A stretch of DNA of 64,000 nucleotides from the NCBI GenBank assembly GCA_027186245.1, contig CP114481.1:35557501-35621500 (forward strand), given 5' to 3'. This document shows, piece after piece, positions 37,898 through 51,474 of the stretch; position 1 is the first letter of the stretch; each line of letters begins with the position of its first letter. The position numbers and the translations under genes were made by a program. The notes under the pieces are model-generated. The model was not told the DNA's origin, made no database searches, and worked only from the letters and a program-made list of their open reading frames with translations. This stretch comes from Coriaria nepalensis (taxonomy: Eukaryota; Streptophyta; Magnoliopsida; Cucurbitales; Coriariaceae).

Positions 37898-40800
37898 GAA
37901 TTCTATTTTTGCACTACAAACACAAGTTTTGTGCATAACTTGCAAATGATCAATGCAAGGAAAGTGTGCATTCGTTTAACCTTTAAATCATTTCAACGAG
38001 TCATTTCAAGTCAATAACTTATTTCAAAGCAAGTCGAACGAATTCTATTTTTGCACTACAAACAGAAGTTTTTTTCATAACTTGCAAATGATCAATGCAA
38101 GGAAAGTGTGCATTCGTTTAACCTTTAAATCATTTCAATGAGTCATTTCAAGTCAATAACTTATTTCAAAGCAAGTCGAACGAATTCTATTTTTGCACTG
38201 CAAACACAAGTTTTGTGCATAACTTGCAAATGATCAATGCAAGGAAAGTGTGCATTCGTTTAACCTTAAAACCATTTCAATAAGTCATTTCCAGTCAATA
38301 ACTTATTTCAAAGCAAGTCGAAAGAATTCTATTGTTGCACTACAAATGAGAGTTTTGGGCATAACTTGCAAATGATCAATGCAAGGAGAGTGTGCATTCG
38401 TTTAACCTTTAAATCATTTCAGAGAGTCATTACAAGTCAATAACTTATTTCCAAGCAAGTCGAACGAATTCTATTTTTGCACTACAAACACAAGTTTTGT
38501 GCATAACTTGCAAATGATCAATGCAAGGAAAGTGTGCATTCGTTTAACCTTAAAATCATTTCATGTGTCATTTTAAGTCAATAACTTATTTCAAAGCAAG
38601 TCGAACGAATTCTATTTTTGCACTACAAACACAAGTTTTGTGCATAACTTGCAAGTGATCAATGCAAGGAAAGTGTGCATTCATTTAACCTTAAAATCAT
38701 TTCACTGTGTCATTTCAAGTCGATATCTTATTTCAAAGCAATTGGAATGAATTCTATTTTTGCACAACAAACAGAAGTTTTGTGCATAACTTGCAAATGA
38801 TCAATGCAAGGAATGTGTGCATTCGTTTAACCTTAAAATCATTTCAATGAGTCATTTCAAGTCAATATCTTATTTCAAAGTAATTCGAACGAGCACTATT
38901 TTTGCACTACAAATGCATGTTTTGTGCATAACTTGCACATGATCAATGCAAGGAAAGTGTGCATTCGTTTAACCTTAAAATCATTTCAATAAGTCATTTC
39001 AAGTCAATAACTTATTTCAAAGCAAGTCGAAAGAATTCTATTGTTGCACTACAAATGCAAGTTTTGGGCATAACTTGCAAATGATCAATGCAAGGAAAGT
39101 GTGCATTCGTTTAACATTTAAATCATTTCAGAGAGTCATTACAAGTCAATAACTTATTTCAAAGCAAGTCGAACGAATTCTATTTTTGCACTACAAACAC
39201 AAGTTTGGTGCATAACTTGCAAATGATCAATGCAAGGAAAGTGTGCATTCGTTTAACCTTAAAATCAATTCAATGAGTCATTTCAAGTCAATAACTTATT
39301 TCAAAGCAAGTCGAACGAATTCTATTTTTGCACTACAAACACAAGTTTTGTGCATAACTTGCAAATGATCAATGCAAGGAAAGTGTGCATTCGTTTAACC
39401 TTAAAATCATTTCAGAGAGTCATTACAAGTCAATAACTTATTTCAAAGCAAGTCGAACGAATTCTATTTTTGCACTACAAACACAAGTTTTGTGCATAAC
39501 TTGCAAATGATCAATGCAAGGAAAGTGTGCATTCGTTTAACCTTAAAATCATTTCAATGAGTCATTTCAAGTCAATAACTTATTTCAAAGCAAGTCGAAC
39601 GAATTCTATTTTTGCACTACAAACAGAAGTTTTTTGCATAACTTGCAAATGATCAATGCAAGGAAAGTGTGCATTCGTTTAACCTTAAAATCATTTCAAT
39701 GAGTCATTTCAAGTCAATATCTTATTTCAAAGCAAGTCGAACGAATTCAATTTTTTTGCACTACAAACACAAGTTCTGTGCATAAGTGCAAATGATCATT
39801 GCAAGGAAAGTGTGCATTCGTTTAACCTTAAAATCGTTTCAATGAGTCATTTCAAGTCAATAACTTATTTCAAAGCAAGTCGAACGAATTCTATTTTTGC
39901 ACTACAAACACAAGTTTTCTTCATAACTTGCAAATGATCAATGCAAGGAAAGTTTGCATTCGTTTAACCTTGAAATCATTTCAATGAGTCATTTCAAGTC
40001 AATATTTTATTTCAAAGTAATTCGAACGAGCACTATTTTTGCACAACAAATGCATGTTTTGTGCATAACTTGCACATGATCAATGCATGGAAACTGTGCA
40101 TTCGTCTAACGTTAAAATCATTTCAATGTGTCTTTTCAAGTCAATAACTTATTTCAAAGCAAGTCGAAAGAATTCTATTTTTGCACTACAAATGCAAGTT
40201 TTGGGCATAACTTGCAAATGATAAATGCAAGGAAAGTGTGCATTCGTTTAACCTTAAAATCATTTCAATGAGTCATTTCAAGTCAAGAACTTATTTCAAA
40301 GCAAGTCGAACGAATTCTATTTTTGCACTACAAACAGAAGTTTTTTGCATAACTTGCAAATGATCAATGCAAGGAAAGTGTGCATTCGTTTAACCTTAAA
40401 ATCATTTCAATGAGTCATTTCAAGTCAATATCTTATTTCAAAGCAAGTCGAACGAATTCAATTTTTTTGCACTACAAACACAAGTTCTGTGCATAAGTGC
40501 AAATGATCATTGCAAGGAAAGTGTGCATTCGTTTAACCTTAAAATCGTTTCAATGAGTCATTTCAAGTCAATAACTTATTTCAAAGCAAGTCGAACGAAT
40601 TCTATTTTTGCACTACAAACACAAGTTTTCTTCATAACTTGCAAATGATCAATGCAAGGAAAGTTTGCATTCGTTTAACCTTGAAATCATTTCAATGAGT
40701 CATTTCAAGTCAATATTTTATTTCAAAGTAATTCGAACGAGCACTATTTTTGCACAACAAATGCATGTTTTGTGCATAACTTGCACATGATCAATGCATG

Positions 40801-42120
40801 GAAACTGTGCATTCGTCTAACCTTAAAATCATTTCAATGTGTCTTTTCAAGTCAATAACTTATTTCAAAGCAAGTCGAAAGAATTCTATTTTTGCACTAC
40901 AAATGCAAGTTTTGGGCATAACTTGCAAATGATCAATGCAAGGAAAGTGTGCATTCGTTTAACCTTAAAATCATTTCAATGAGTCATTTCAAGTCAATAA
41001 CTTATTTCAAAGCAAGTCGAACGAATTCTATTTTTGCACTACAAACAGAAGTTTTTTGCATAACTTGCAAATGATCAATGCAAGGAAAGTGTGCATTCGT
41101 TTAACCTTAAAATCATTTCAATGAGTCATTTCAAGTCAATATCTTATTTCAAAGCAAGTCGAACGAATTCAATTTTTTTGCACTAAAAACACAAGTTCTG
41201 TGCATAAGTGCAAATGATCATTGCAAGGAAAGTGTGCATTCGTTTAACCTTAAAATCGTTTCAATGAGTCATTTCAAGTCAATAACTTATTTCAAAGCAA
41301 GTCGAACGAATTCTATTTTTGCACTACAAACAGAAGTTTTTTGCATAACTTGCACATGATCAATGCAAGGAAAGTGTCCATTCGTTTAACCTTTAAATCA
41401 TTTCAATGAGTCATTTCAAGTCAATAACTTATTTCAAAGCAAGTCGAACGAATTCTATTTCTGCACTACAAACAGAAGTTTTGTGCATAACTTGCAAATG
41501 ATCAATGCAAGGAAAGTGTGCATTCGTTTAACATAAAATCATTTCAATGAGTCATTTCAGGTCAATAATTTATTTCAAAGCAAGTCGAACGAATTCAATT
41601 TTTGCACTACAAACACAAGTTTTGTGCATAACTTGCAAATGATCATTGCAAGGAAAGTGTGCATTCGTGTAACCTTAAAATCAATTCAATGAGTCATTTC
41701 AAGTCAATAACTTATTTTAAAGCAAGTCGAACGAATTCTATTTTTGCACTACAGACAGAAGTTTTGTGCATAACTTGCAAATGATCAATGCAAGGAAAGT
41801 GTGCATTCGTTTAACCTTAAAATCATTTCAATGAGTCATTTCCAGTCAATAACTTATTTCAAAGCATGTCGAGAGAATTCTATTTTTGCCCTACAAACAG
41901 AAGTTTTCTGCATAAGTTGCAAATGATCAATGCAAGGAAAGTGTGCATTCGTTTAACCTTTAAATCATTTCAATGAGTCATTTCAAGTCAATAACTTATT
42001 TCAAAGCAAGTCGAACGAATTCTATTTTTGCACTACAAACACAAGTTTTGTGCATAACTTGCAAATGATCAATGCAAGGAAAGTGTGCATTCGTTTAACC
42101 TTTAAATCATTTCAATGAGT
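37840..42120. repeat. Block G, copy 2 (about 4.3 kb, 30 monomers)
   Basis: Second copy at offset 7240. The match ends around 42123, where CATCCCAAG replaces CATTTCAAG, and is lost by 42172 (AACACAAG against AACAGAAG). Together with the F-like block it makes a repeating unit of 7240 bp (51 monomers) starting near 30.6 kb. Confidence 0.88.
39601..41307. repeat. Module H array in G copy 2 (2.4 copies)
   Basis: Copies at 39601-40311, 40312-41022 and 41023-41307, exactly 7240 bp from those in G copy 1. The T7 units start at CAATTTTTTTGC positions 39748, 40459 and 41170. The truncated last copy again has CACTAAAAACAC. Confidence 0.88.
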
Positions 42121-43767
42121 CATCCCAAGTCAATAACTTATTTCAAAGCAAGTCGAACGAATTCTATTTTTGCACTACAAACACAAGTTTTGTGCATAAC
42201 TTGAAAATGATCAATGCAAGGAAAGTGTGCATTCGTTTAACCTTTAAATCATTTCAGAGAGTCATTACAAGTCAATAACTTATTTCAGAGGCAAGTCAAA
42301 CGAATTCTATTTTTGCACTACAAACACAAGTTTTGTGCATAACTTACAAATGATCAATGCAAGGAAAGTGTGCATTCGTTTAACCTTAAAATCATTTCAA
42401 TGAGTCATTTCCAGTCAATAACTTATTTCGAAGCAAGTCGAAAGAATTCTATTTTTGCATTACAAATGCAAGTTTTGGGCATAACTTGGAAATGATCAAT
42501 GCAAGGAAAGTGTGCATTCGTTTAACCTTAAAATCATTTCAATGAGTCATTTCAAGTCAATAACTTATTTCAAAGCAAGTGGAACGAATTCTATTTTTGC
42601 ACTACAAACACAAGTTTTGTGCATAACTTGCAAATGATCAATGCAAGGAATGTGTGCATTCGTTTAACCTTTAAATCATTTCAGAGAGTCATTACAAGTC
42701 AATAACTTATTTCAAAGCAAGTCGAACGAATTCTATTTTTGCACTACAAACACAAGTTTTGTGCATAACTTGCAAATGATCAATGCAAGGAAAGTGTGCA
42801 TTCGTTTAACCTTAAAATCATTCCAATGAGTCATTTCGAGTCAATAACTTATTTCAAAGCAAGTCGAACGAATTCTATTTTTGCACTACAAACAGAAGTT
42901 TTTTGCATAACTTGCAAATGATCAATGCAAGGAAAGTGTGCATTCGTTTAACCTTTAAATCATTTCAATGAGTCATTTCAAGTCAATAATTTATTTCAAA
43001 GCAAGTCGAACGAATTCTATTTTTGCACTACAAACAGAAGTTTTGTGCATAACTTGCAAATGATCAATGCAAGGAAAGTGTGCATTCGTTTAACCTTAAA
43101 ATCATTTCAATGAGTCATTTCAAGTCAATAACTTATTTCAAAGCAAGTCGAACGAATTCTATTTTTGCACTACAAACACAAGTTTTGTGCATAACTTGCA
43201 AGTGATCAATGCAAGGAAAGTGTGCATTGATTTAACCTTAAAATCATTTCAATGTGTCATTTCAAGTCGATATCTTATTTCGAAGCAAGTCGAACGAATT
43301 CTATTTTTGCACAACAAACAGATGTTTTTTGCATAACTTGCAAATGATCAATGCAAGGAAAGTGTGCATTCGTTTAACCTTTAAATCATTTCAATGAGTC
43401 ATTTCAAGTCAATAACTTATTTCAAAGCAAGTCGAACGAATTCTATTTTTGCACAACAAACAGAAGTTTTTTGCATAACTTGCAAATGATCAATGCAAGG
43501 AAAGTGTGCATTCGTTTAACCTTTAAATCATTTCAATGAGTCATTTCAAGTCAATAACTTATTTCAAAGCAAGTCGAACGAATTCTATTTTTGCACTACA
43601 AACTGAAGTTTTGTGCATAACTTGCGAATGATCGATGCAAGGAAAGTGTGCATTCGTTTAACTTAAAATCATTTCAATGAGTCATTTCAAGTCAATAATT
43701 TATTTCAAAGCAAGTCGAACGAATTCAATTTTTGCACTACAAACACAAGTTTTGTGCATAACTTGCA
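42121..43767. repeat. Monomeric stretch between blocks G and I
   Basis: About 11.5 satellite monomers, no gene. It includes a 1-bp insertion with extra changes (TTTCAGAGGCAAGTCAAACG, about 42284), a GCAAGTGGAACG unit near 42578 and AATGCAAGGAATGTG. The part at about 43141-43330 resembles the CATTCATTTAACC / GATATCTTATTTCGAAG pair of block D (17161-17350) but with CATTGATTTAACC. Confidence 0.75.
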
Positions 43768-45245
43768 CATGATCAGTGCAAGGAAACTGTGGATTCGTTT
43801 AACCTTAAAATCATTTAAATGTGTCATTTCAAGTCAATAACTTATTTCAAAGCAAGTCGAACGAATTCTATTTTTGCACTACAAACACAAGTTTTGTGCA
43901 TAACTTGCAAGTGATCAATGCAAGGGAAGTGTGCATTCATTTAACCTTAAAATCATTTCAATGTGTCATTTCAAGTTGATATCTTATTTCAAAGCGAGTC
44001 GAACAAATTCTATTTTTGCACTACAAACACAAGTTTTGTGCATAACTTCCAAATGATCATTGCGAGGAAAGTGTGCATTCGTTTAACCTTAAAATCAATT
44101 CAATGAGTCATATCAAGTCAATATCTTATTTCAAAGTAATTCGAACGAGCACTATTTTTGCACTACAAATGCAAGTTTTGTGCATAACTTGCACATGATC
44201 AATGCAAGGAAACTGTGCATTCGTTTAACCTTAAAATCATTTCAATGTGTCATTTCAAGTCAATAACTTATTTCAAAGCAAGTCGAACGAATTCTATTTT
44301 TGAACTACAAACACAAGTTTTGTGCATAACCTGCAAATGATCAATGCAAGGAAAGTGTGCATTCGTTTAACCTTAAAATCATTTCAATGAGTCATTTCAA
44401 GTCAATAACTTATTTCAAAGCAAGTCGAACGAATTCTATTTTGGCACTATAACCAGAAGTTTTCTGCATAACTTGCAAATGATCAATGCAAGGAAAGTGT
44501 GTATTCGTTTAACATTTAAATCATTTCAATGAGTCATTTCAAGTCAATAACTTATTTCAAAGCAAGTCGAACGAATTCTATTTTTGCACTACAAACAGAA
44601 GTTTTTTGCATAACTTACAAATGATCAATGCAAGGAAAGTGTGCATTCGTTTAACCTTTAAATCATTGCAATGAGTCATTTCAAGTCAATAACTTATTTC
44701 AAAGCAAGTCGAACGAATTCTATTTTTGCACTACAAACACAAGTTTTGTGCATAACTTGCAAATGATCAATGCAAGGCAAGTGTGCATTCGTTTAACCTT
44801 TAAATCATTTCAGAGAGTCATTACAAGTCAATAACTTATTTCAAAGCAAGTCGAACGAATTCTTTTTTTTCACTACGAACACAAGTTTTGTGCATAACTT
44901 GCAAATGATCAATGCAAGGAAAGTGTGCATTCGTTTAACCTTTAAATCATTTCAATGAGTCATTTCAAGTCAATGACTTATTACAAAGCAAGTCGAACGA
45001 ATTCTATTTTTGCACTACAAACAGAAGTTTTGTGCATAACTTGCAAATGATCAATGCAAGGAAAGTGTGCATTCGTTTAACCTTAAAATCATTTCAATGA
45101 GTCATTTCCAGTCAATAACTTATTTCAAAGCAAGTCGAAAGAATTCTATTTTTGCACTACAAATGCAAGTTTTGGGCATAACTTGCAAATGATCAATGCA
45201 AGGAAAGTGTGCATTCGTTTAACCTTAAAATCATTTCAATGAGTC
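43768..45245. repeat. Block I, copy 2, 25 kb from its partner
   Basis: Same ordered markers as 18641-20118. Differences include CATAACTTGCAC against CATACCTTGCAC (44190 region), TTTTGGCACTATAACC against TTTCGGCACTACAACC (about 44441), GGCAAGTG against GGCGAGTG (about 44776) and GAAAGAATTC against GAAACAATTC (about 45136). The level of difference is clearly higher than in block A, so this exchange is older. Confidence 0.85.
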
Positions 45246-48200
45246 ATTTCAAGTCAATAACTTATTTCAAAGCAGGTCGAACGAATTCTATTTTTGCACT
45301 ACAAACACAAGTTTTGTGCATAACTTGCAAATGATCAATCCAAGGAAAGTGTGCATTCGTTTAACCTTAAAATCATTTCAATGATTCATTTCCAGTCAAT
45401 AACTTATTTCAAAGCAAGTCGAAAGAATTCTATTTTTGCACTACAAACACAAGTTTTGTGCATAACTTGCAAATGATCATTGCAAGGAAAGTTCGCATTC
45501 TTATAACCTTAAAATCAATTCAATGAGTCATTTCAAGTCAATAACTTATTTCAAAGCAAGTCGAACGAATTCTATTTTTGCACTTCAAACACAAGTTTTG
45601 TGCATAACTTCCAAATGATCATTGCAAGGAAAGTGTGCATTCGTTTAACCTTAAAATCAATTCAATAAGTCATATCAAGTCAATAACTTATTTCAAAGCA
45701 AGTCGAACGAATTCTATTTTTGCACAGCAAACAGAAGTTTTGTGCATAACTTCCAAATGATCAATGCAAGGAAAGTGTGCATTCGTTTAACATTTAAATC
45801 ATTTCAATGAGTCATTTCAAGTCAATAACTTATTTCAAAGCAAGTCGAACGAATTCTATTTTTGCACTACAAACAGAAGTTTTTTGCATAACTTGCAAAT
45901 GATCAATGCAAGGAAAATGTGCATTCGTTTAACCTTCAAATCATTTCAATGAGTCATTTCCAGTCAATAACTTATTTCAAAGCAAGTCGAAAGAATTCTA
46001 TTTTTGCACTACAAATGCAAGTTTTGGGCATAACTTGCAAATGATCAATGCAAGGAAAGTGTGCATTCGTTTAACCTTAAAATCATTTCAATGAGTCATT
46101 TCAAGTTAATAACTTATTTCAAAGAAAGTCGAACGAATTCTATTTTTGCACTACAAACACAAGTTTTGTGCATAACTTGCAAATGAACAATGCAAGGAAA
46201 GTGTGCATTCGTTTGACCTTAAAATCATTTCAATGAGTCATTTCAAGTTTATATCTTATTTCAAAGCGAGTCGAACGAATTCTATTTTTGCACTACAAAC
46301 ACAAGTTTTGTGCATAAGTTCCAAATGATCAATGCAAGGAAAGTGTGCATTCGTTTAACTTAAAATCATTTCAATGAGTCATTTAAAGTCAATAATTTAT
46401 TTCATAGCAAGTCGAACGAATTCAATTTTTGCACTACAAACACAAGTTTTGTGCATAAGTTGCGAATGATCATTGCAAGGAAAGTGTGCATTCGTTTAAC
46501 CTTAAAATCAATTCAATGAGTCATTTCAAGTCAATAACTTATTTCAAAGCAAGTCGAACGAATTCTATTTTTGCACTACAAACACAAGTTTTGTGCATAA
46601 CTTCCAAATGATCATTGCAAGGAAAGTTGGCATTCGTTTAACCTTAAAATCATTTCAATGAGTCATTTCAAGTCGATATCTTATTTCAAAGTAATTCGAA
46701 CGAGCACTATTTTTGCTCTACAAATGCAAGTTTTGTGCATAACTTGCACATGATCAATGCAAGGAAACTGTGCATTCGTTTAACCTTAAAGTCATTTCAA
46801 TGTGTCTTTTCAAGTCAATAACTTATTTCAAAGCAAGTCGAAAGAATTCTATTTTTTCACTACAAATGCAAGTTTTGGGCATAACTTGCAAATGATCAAT
46901 GCAAGGAAATTGTGCATTCCTTTAACCTTAAAATCATTTCAATGAGTCATTTCAAGTCAATAACTTATTTCAAAACAATTCGAAGGAATTCTATTTTTGC
47001 ACTACAACCACAAGTTTTGTGCATAACTTGCAAATGATCAATGCAAGGAAAGTGTGCATTCGTTTAACCTTTATATCATTTCAGAGAGTCATTACAAGTC
47101 AATAACTTATTTCAAAGCAAGTCGAACGAATTCTATTTTTGCATTACAAATGCAAGTTTTGGGCATAACTTGCAAATAATCAATGCAAGGAAAGTGTGCA
47201 TTCGTTTAACCTTAAAATCATTTCAATGAGTCATTTTAAGTCAATAATTTATTTCAAACCAAGTCGAACGAATTCCATTTTTGCACTACAAATGCAAGTT
47301 TTGGGCATAACTTGCAAATGATCAATGCAAGGAAAGTGTGCATTCGTTTAACCTTAAAATCATTTCAATGAGTCATTTCAAGTCAATAACTTATTTCAAA
47401 GCAAGTCGAACGAATTCTATTTTTGCACTACAAACACAAGTTTTCTGCATAACTTGCAAATGATCAATGCAAGGAAAGTGTGCATTCGTTTGACCTTAAA
47501 ATCATTTCAATAAGTCATTTCAAGTTTATATCTTATTTCAAAGCGAGTCGAACGAATTCTATTTTTGCACTACAAACACAAGGTTTCTGCATAACTTGCA
47601 AATGATCAATGCAAGGAAAGTGTGCATTCGTTTAACCTTTAAATCATTTCAATGAGTCATTTCAAGTCAATAACTTATTTCAAAGCAAGTCGAACGAATT
47701 CTATTTTTGCACTAAAAACACAAGTTTTGTGCATAACTTGCAAATGATCAATGTAAGGAAAGTGTGCATTCATTTAACCTTTAAATCATTTCAGAGAGTC
47801 ATTACAAGTCAATAACTTATTTCAAAGCAAGTCGAACGAATTCTATTTTTGCACTACAAATGCAAGTTTTGGGCATAACTTGCAAATAATCAATGCAAGG
47901 AAAGTGTGCATTCGTTTAACCTTAAAATCATTTCAATGAGTCATTTCAAGTCAATAACTTATTTCAAAGCAATTCGAAAGAATTCTATTTTTGCACTACA
48001 ACCACAAGTTTTGTGCATAACTTGCAAATGATCAATGCAAGGAAAGTGTGCATTCGTTTAACCTTTAAATCATTTCAGAGAGTCATTACAAGTCAATAAC
48101 TTATTTCAAAGCAAGTCGAACGAATTCTATTTTTGCACTACAATTGCAAGTTTTGGGCATAACTTGCAAATAATCAATGCAAGGAAAGTGTGCATTCGTT

Positions 48201-49080
48201 TAACCTTCAAATCATTTCAATGAGTCATTTCCAGTCAATAACTTATTTCAAAGCAAGTCGAAAGAATTCTATTTTTGCACTACAAATGCAAGTTTTGGGC
48301 ATAACTTGCAAATGATCAATGCAAGGAAAGTGTGCATTCGTTTAACCTTAAAATCATTTCAATGAGTCATTTCAAGTTAATAACTTATTTCAAAGAAAGT
48401 CGAACGAATTCTATTTTTGCACTACAAACACAAGTTTTGTGCATAACTTGCAAATGATCAATGCAAGGAAAGTGTGCATTCGTTTGACCTTAAAATCATT
48501 TCAATAAGTCATTTCAAGTATATATCTTATTTCAAAGCGAGTCGAACGAATTCTATTTTTGCACTACAGACACAAGTTTTGTGCATAACTTCCAAGTGAT
48601 CAATGCAAAGAAAGTGTGCATTCGTTTAACTTAAAATCATTTCAATGAGTCATTTAAAGTCAATAATTTATTTCATAGCAAGTCGAACGAATTCAATTTT
48701 TGCACTACAAAAACAAGTTTTGTGCATAAGTTGCAAATGATCATTGCAAGGAAAGTGTGCATTCGTTTAACCTTAAAATCAATTCAATGAGTCATTTCAA
48801 GTCAATAACTTATTTCAAAGCAAGTCGAACGAATTCTATTTTTGCACTACAAACACAAGTTTTGTGCATAACTTCCAAATGATCATTGCAAGGAAAGTGT
48901 GCATTCGTTTAACCTTAAAATCAATTCAATAAGTCATATCAAGTCAATAACTTATTTCAAAGCAAGTCGAACGAATTCTATTTTTGCACTACAACCACAA
49001 GGTTTCTGCATAAGTTGCAAATGATCAATGCAAGGAAAGTGTGCATTCGTTTAACCTTTAAATCATTTCAATGAGTCATT
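45246..49080. repeat. Mosaic stretch with 16-monomer repeat J
   Basis: About 27 satellite monomers, no gene. A series with CAAGTTAATAACTT, AAAGAAAGTCG, CATTCGTTTGACC and CAAAGCGAGTCG occurs near 46100 and again near 48375, 2271 bp (16 monomers minus 1) apart; the matching parts are about 45900-46600 and 48170-48900. The unit near 45480 has an unusual cluster of private changes (GTTCGCATTCTTATAACC), and GAAAGTTGGCATTCG is private at about 46622. Confidence 0.8.
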
Positions 49081-51400
49081 TCAAGTCGATATCTTATTTC
49101 AAAGTAATTCGAACGACCACTATTTTTGCACTACAAATGCAAGTTTTGTGCATAACTTGCACATGATCGATGCAAGGAAACTGTGCTTCCGTTTAACCTT
49201 AAAATAATTTCAATGTGTCTTTTCAAGTCAATGACTTATTTCAAAGCAAGTCGAAAGAATTCTATTTTTTCACTACAAATGCAAGTTTTGGGCATAACTT
49301 GCAAATGATCAATGCAAGGAAAGTGTGCATTCGTTTAACCTTAAAATCAATTCAATGAGTCATTTCAAGTCAATAACTTATTTCAAAGCAAGTCGAACGA
49401 ATTCTATTTTTGCACTACAAACACAACTTTTGGGCATAACTCCCAAATGATCATTGCAAGGAAAGTGTGCATTCGTTTAACCTTAAAATCAATTCAATAA
49501 GTCATATCAAGTCAATAACTTATTTCAAAGCAAGTCGAACGAATTCTATTTTTGCACTACAAACACAAGGTTTCTGCGTAACTTGCAAATGATCAATGCA
49601 AGGAAAGTGTGCATTCGTTTAACCTTAAAATCATTTCAATGAGTCATTTCAAGTCGATATCTTATTTCAAAGTAATTCGAACGAGCACTATTTTTGCTCT
49701 ACAAATGCAAGTTTTGTGCATAACTTGCACATGATCAATGCAAGGAAACTGTGCATTCGTTTAACCTTAAAATCATTTCAATGTGTCTTTTCAAGTCAAT
49801 AACTTATTTCAAAGCAAGTCGAAAGAATTCTATTTTTTCACTACAAATGCAAATTTTGGGCATAACTTGCAAATGATCAATGCAAGGAAAGTGTGCATTC
49901 GTTTAACCTTAAAATCATTTCAATGAGTCATTTCAAGTTGATATCTTATTTCAAAGCAATTCGAAAGAATTTTATTTTTGCACTACAACCACAAGTTTTG
50001 TGCATAACTTGCAAATGATCAATGCAAGGAAAGTGTGCATTCGTTTAACCTTTAAATCATTTCAGAGAGTCATTTCAAGTCAATATCTTATTTCAAAGTA
50101 AGTCGAACGAGCACTATTTTTGCACTACAAATGCAAGTTTTGTGCATAACTTGCACATTATTAATGCAAGGAAAGTGTGCATTCGTTTAACCTTAAAATC
50201 ATTTCAATGAGTCATTTCAAGTCAATAACTTATTTTAAAGCAAGTCGAAAGAATTCTATTTTTTCACTACAAATGCAAGTTTTGGGCATAACTTGCAAAT
50301 GATCAATGCAAGGAAAGTGTGCATTCGTTTAACCTTAAAATCATTTCAATGAGTCATTTCAAGTTGATATCTTATTTCAAAGCAATTCGAAGGAATTCTA
50401 TTTTTGCACTACAACCACAAGTTTTGTGCATAACTTGCAAATGATCAATGCAAGGAAAGTGTGCATTCGTTTAACCTTAAAATCATTTCAATGAGTCATT
50501 TCCAGTCAATAACTTATTTCAAAGCAAATCGAACGAATTCTATTTTTGCCCTACAAACAGAAGTTTTCTGCATAACTTGCAAATGATCAATGCAAGTAAA
50601 GTGTGCATTCGTTTAACCTTTAAATCATTTCAATGAGTCATTTCAAGTCAATAACTTATTTCGAACCAAGTCGAATGAATTCTATTTTTGCACTACAAAC
50701 AGAAGTTTCTTTCATAACTTGCAAATGATCAGTGCAAGGAAAGTGTGCATTCGTTTAACCTTTAAATCATTTCAATGAGTCATTTCAAGTCAACAACTTA
50801 TTTCAAAGCAAGTCGAACGAATTCTATTTTTGCACTACAAACACAAGTTTTGTGCATAACTTCCCAATGATCATTGCAAGGAAAGTGTGCATTCGTTTAA
50901 CCTTAAAATCATTTCAATGAGTCATTTCAAGTCGATATCTTATTTCAAAGTAATTCGAACGAGCACTATTTTTGCTCTACAAATGCAAGTTTTGTGCATA
51001 ACTTGCACATGATCAATGCAAGGAAACTGTGCATTCGTTTAACCTTAAAATCATTTCAATGTGTCTTTTCAAGTCAATAACTTATTTCAATGCAAGTCGA
51101 AAGAATTCTATTTTTTCACTACAAATGCAAGTTTTGGGCATAACTTGCAAATGATCAATGCAAGGAAAGTGTGCATTCGTTTAACCTTAAAATTATTTCA
51201 ATGAGTCATTTCAAGTTGATATCTTATTTCAAAGCAATTCGAAGGAATTTTATTTTTGCACTACAACCACAAGTTTTGTGGATAACTTGCAAATGATCAA
51301 TGCAAGGAAAGTGTGCATTCGTTTAACCTTTAAATCATTTCAGAGAGTCATTTCAAGTCAATATCTTATTTCAAAGTAAGTCGAACGAGCACTATTTTTG
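49081..51400. repeat. Mosaic stretch leading into block L
   Basis: About 16 satellite monomers without a gene. GAGCAC units with TTTTTGCTCTAC near 49690 and 50964 are about 1275 bp (9 monomers) apart. Each is followed by a TCACTACAAATGC unit and a GTTGATATCTTATTTCAAAGCAATTCG unit (49936, 51212), so a 9-monomer repeat is present at about 49.6-52 kb. A private GAACGACCAC start occurs near 49112. Confidence 0.75.
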
Positions 51401-51474
51401 CACTACAAATGCAAGTTTTGTGCATAACTTGCACATTATTAATGCAAGGAAAGTGTGCATTCGTTTAACCTTAA

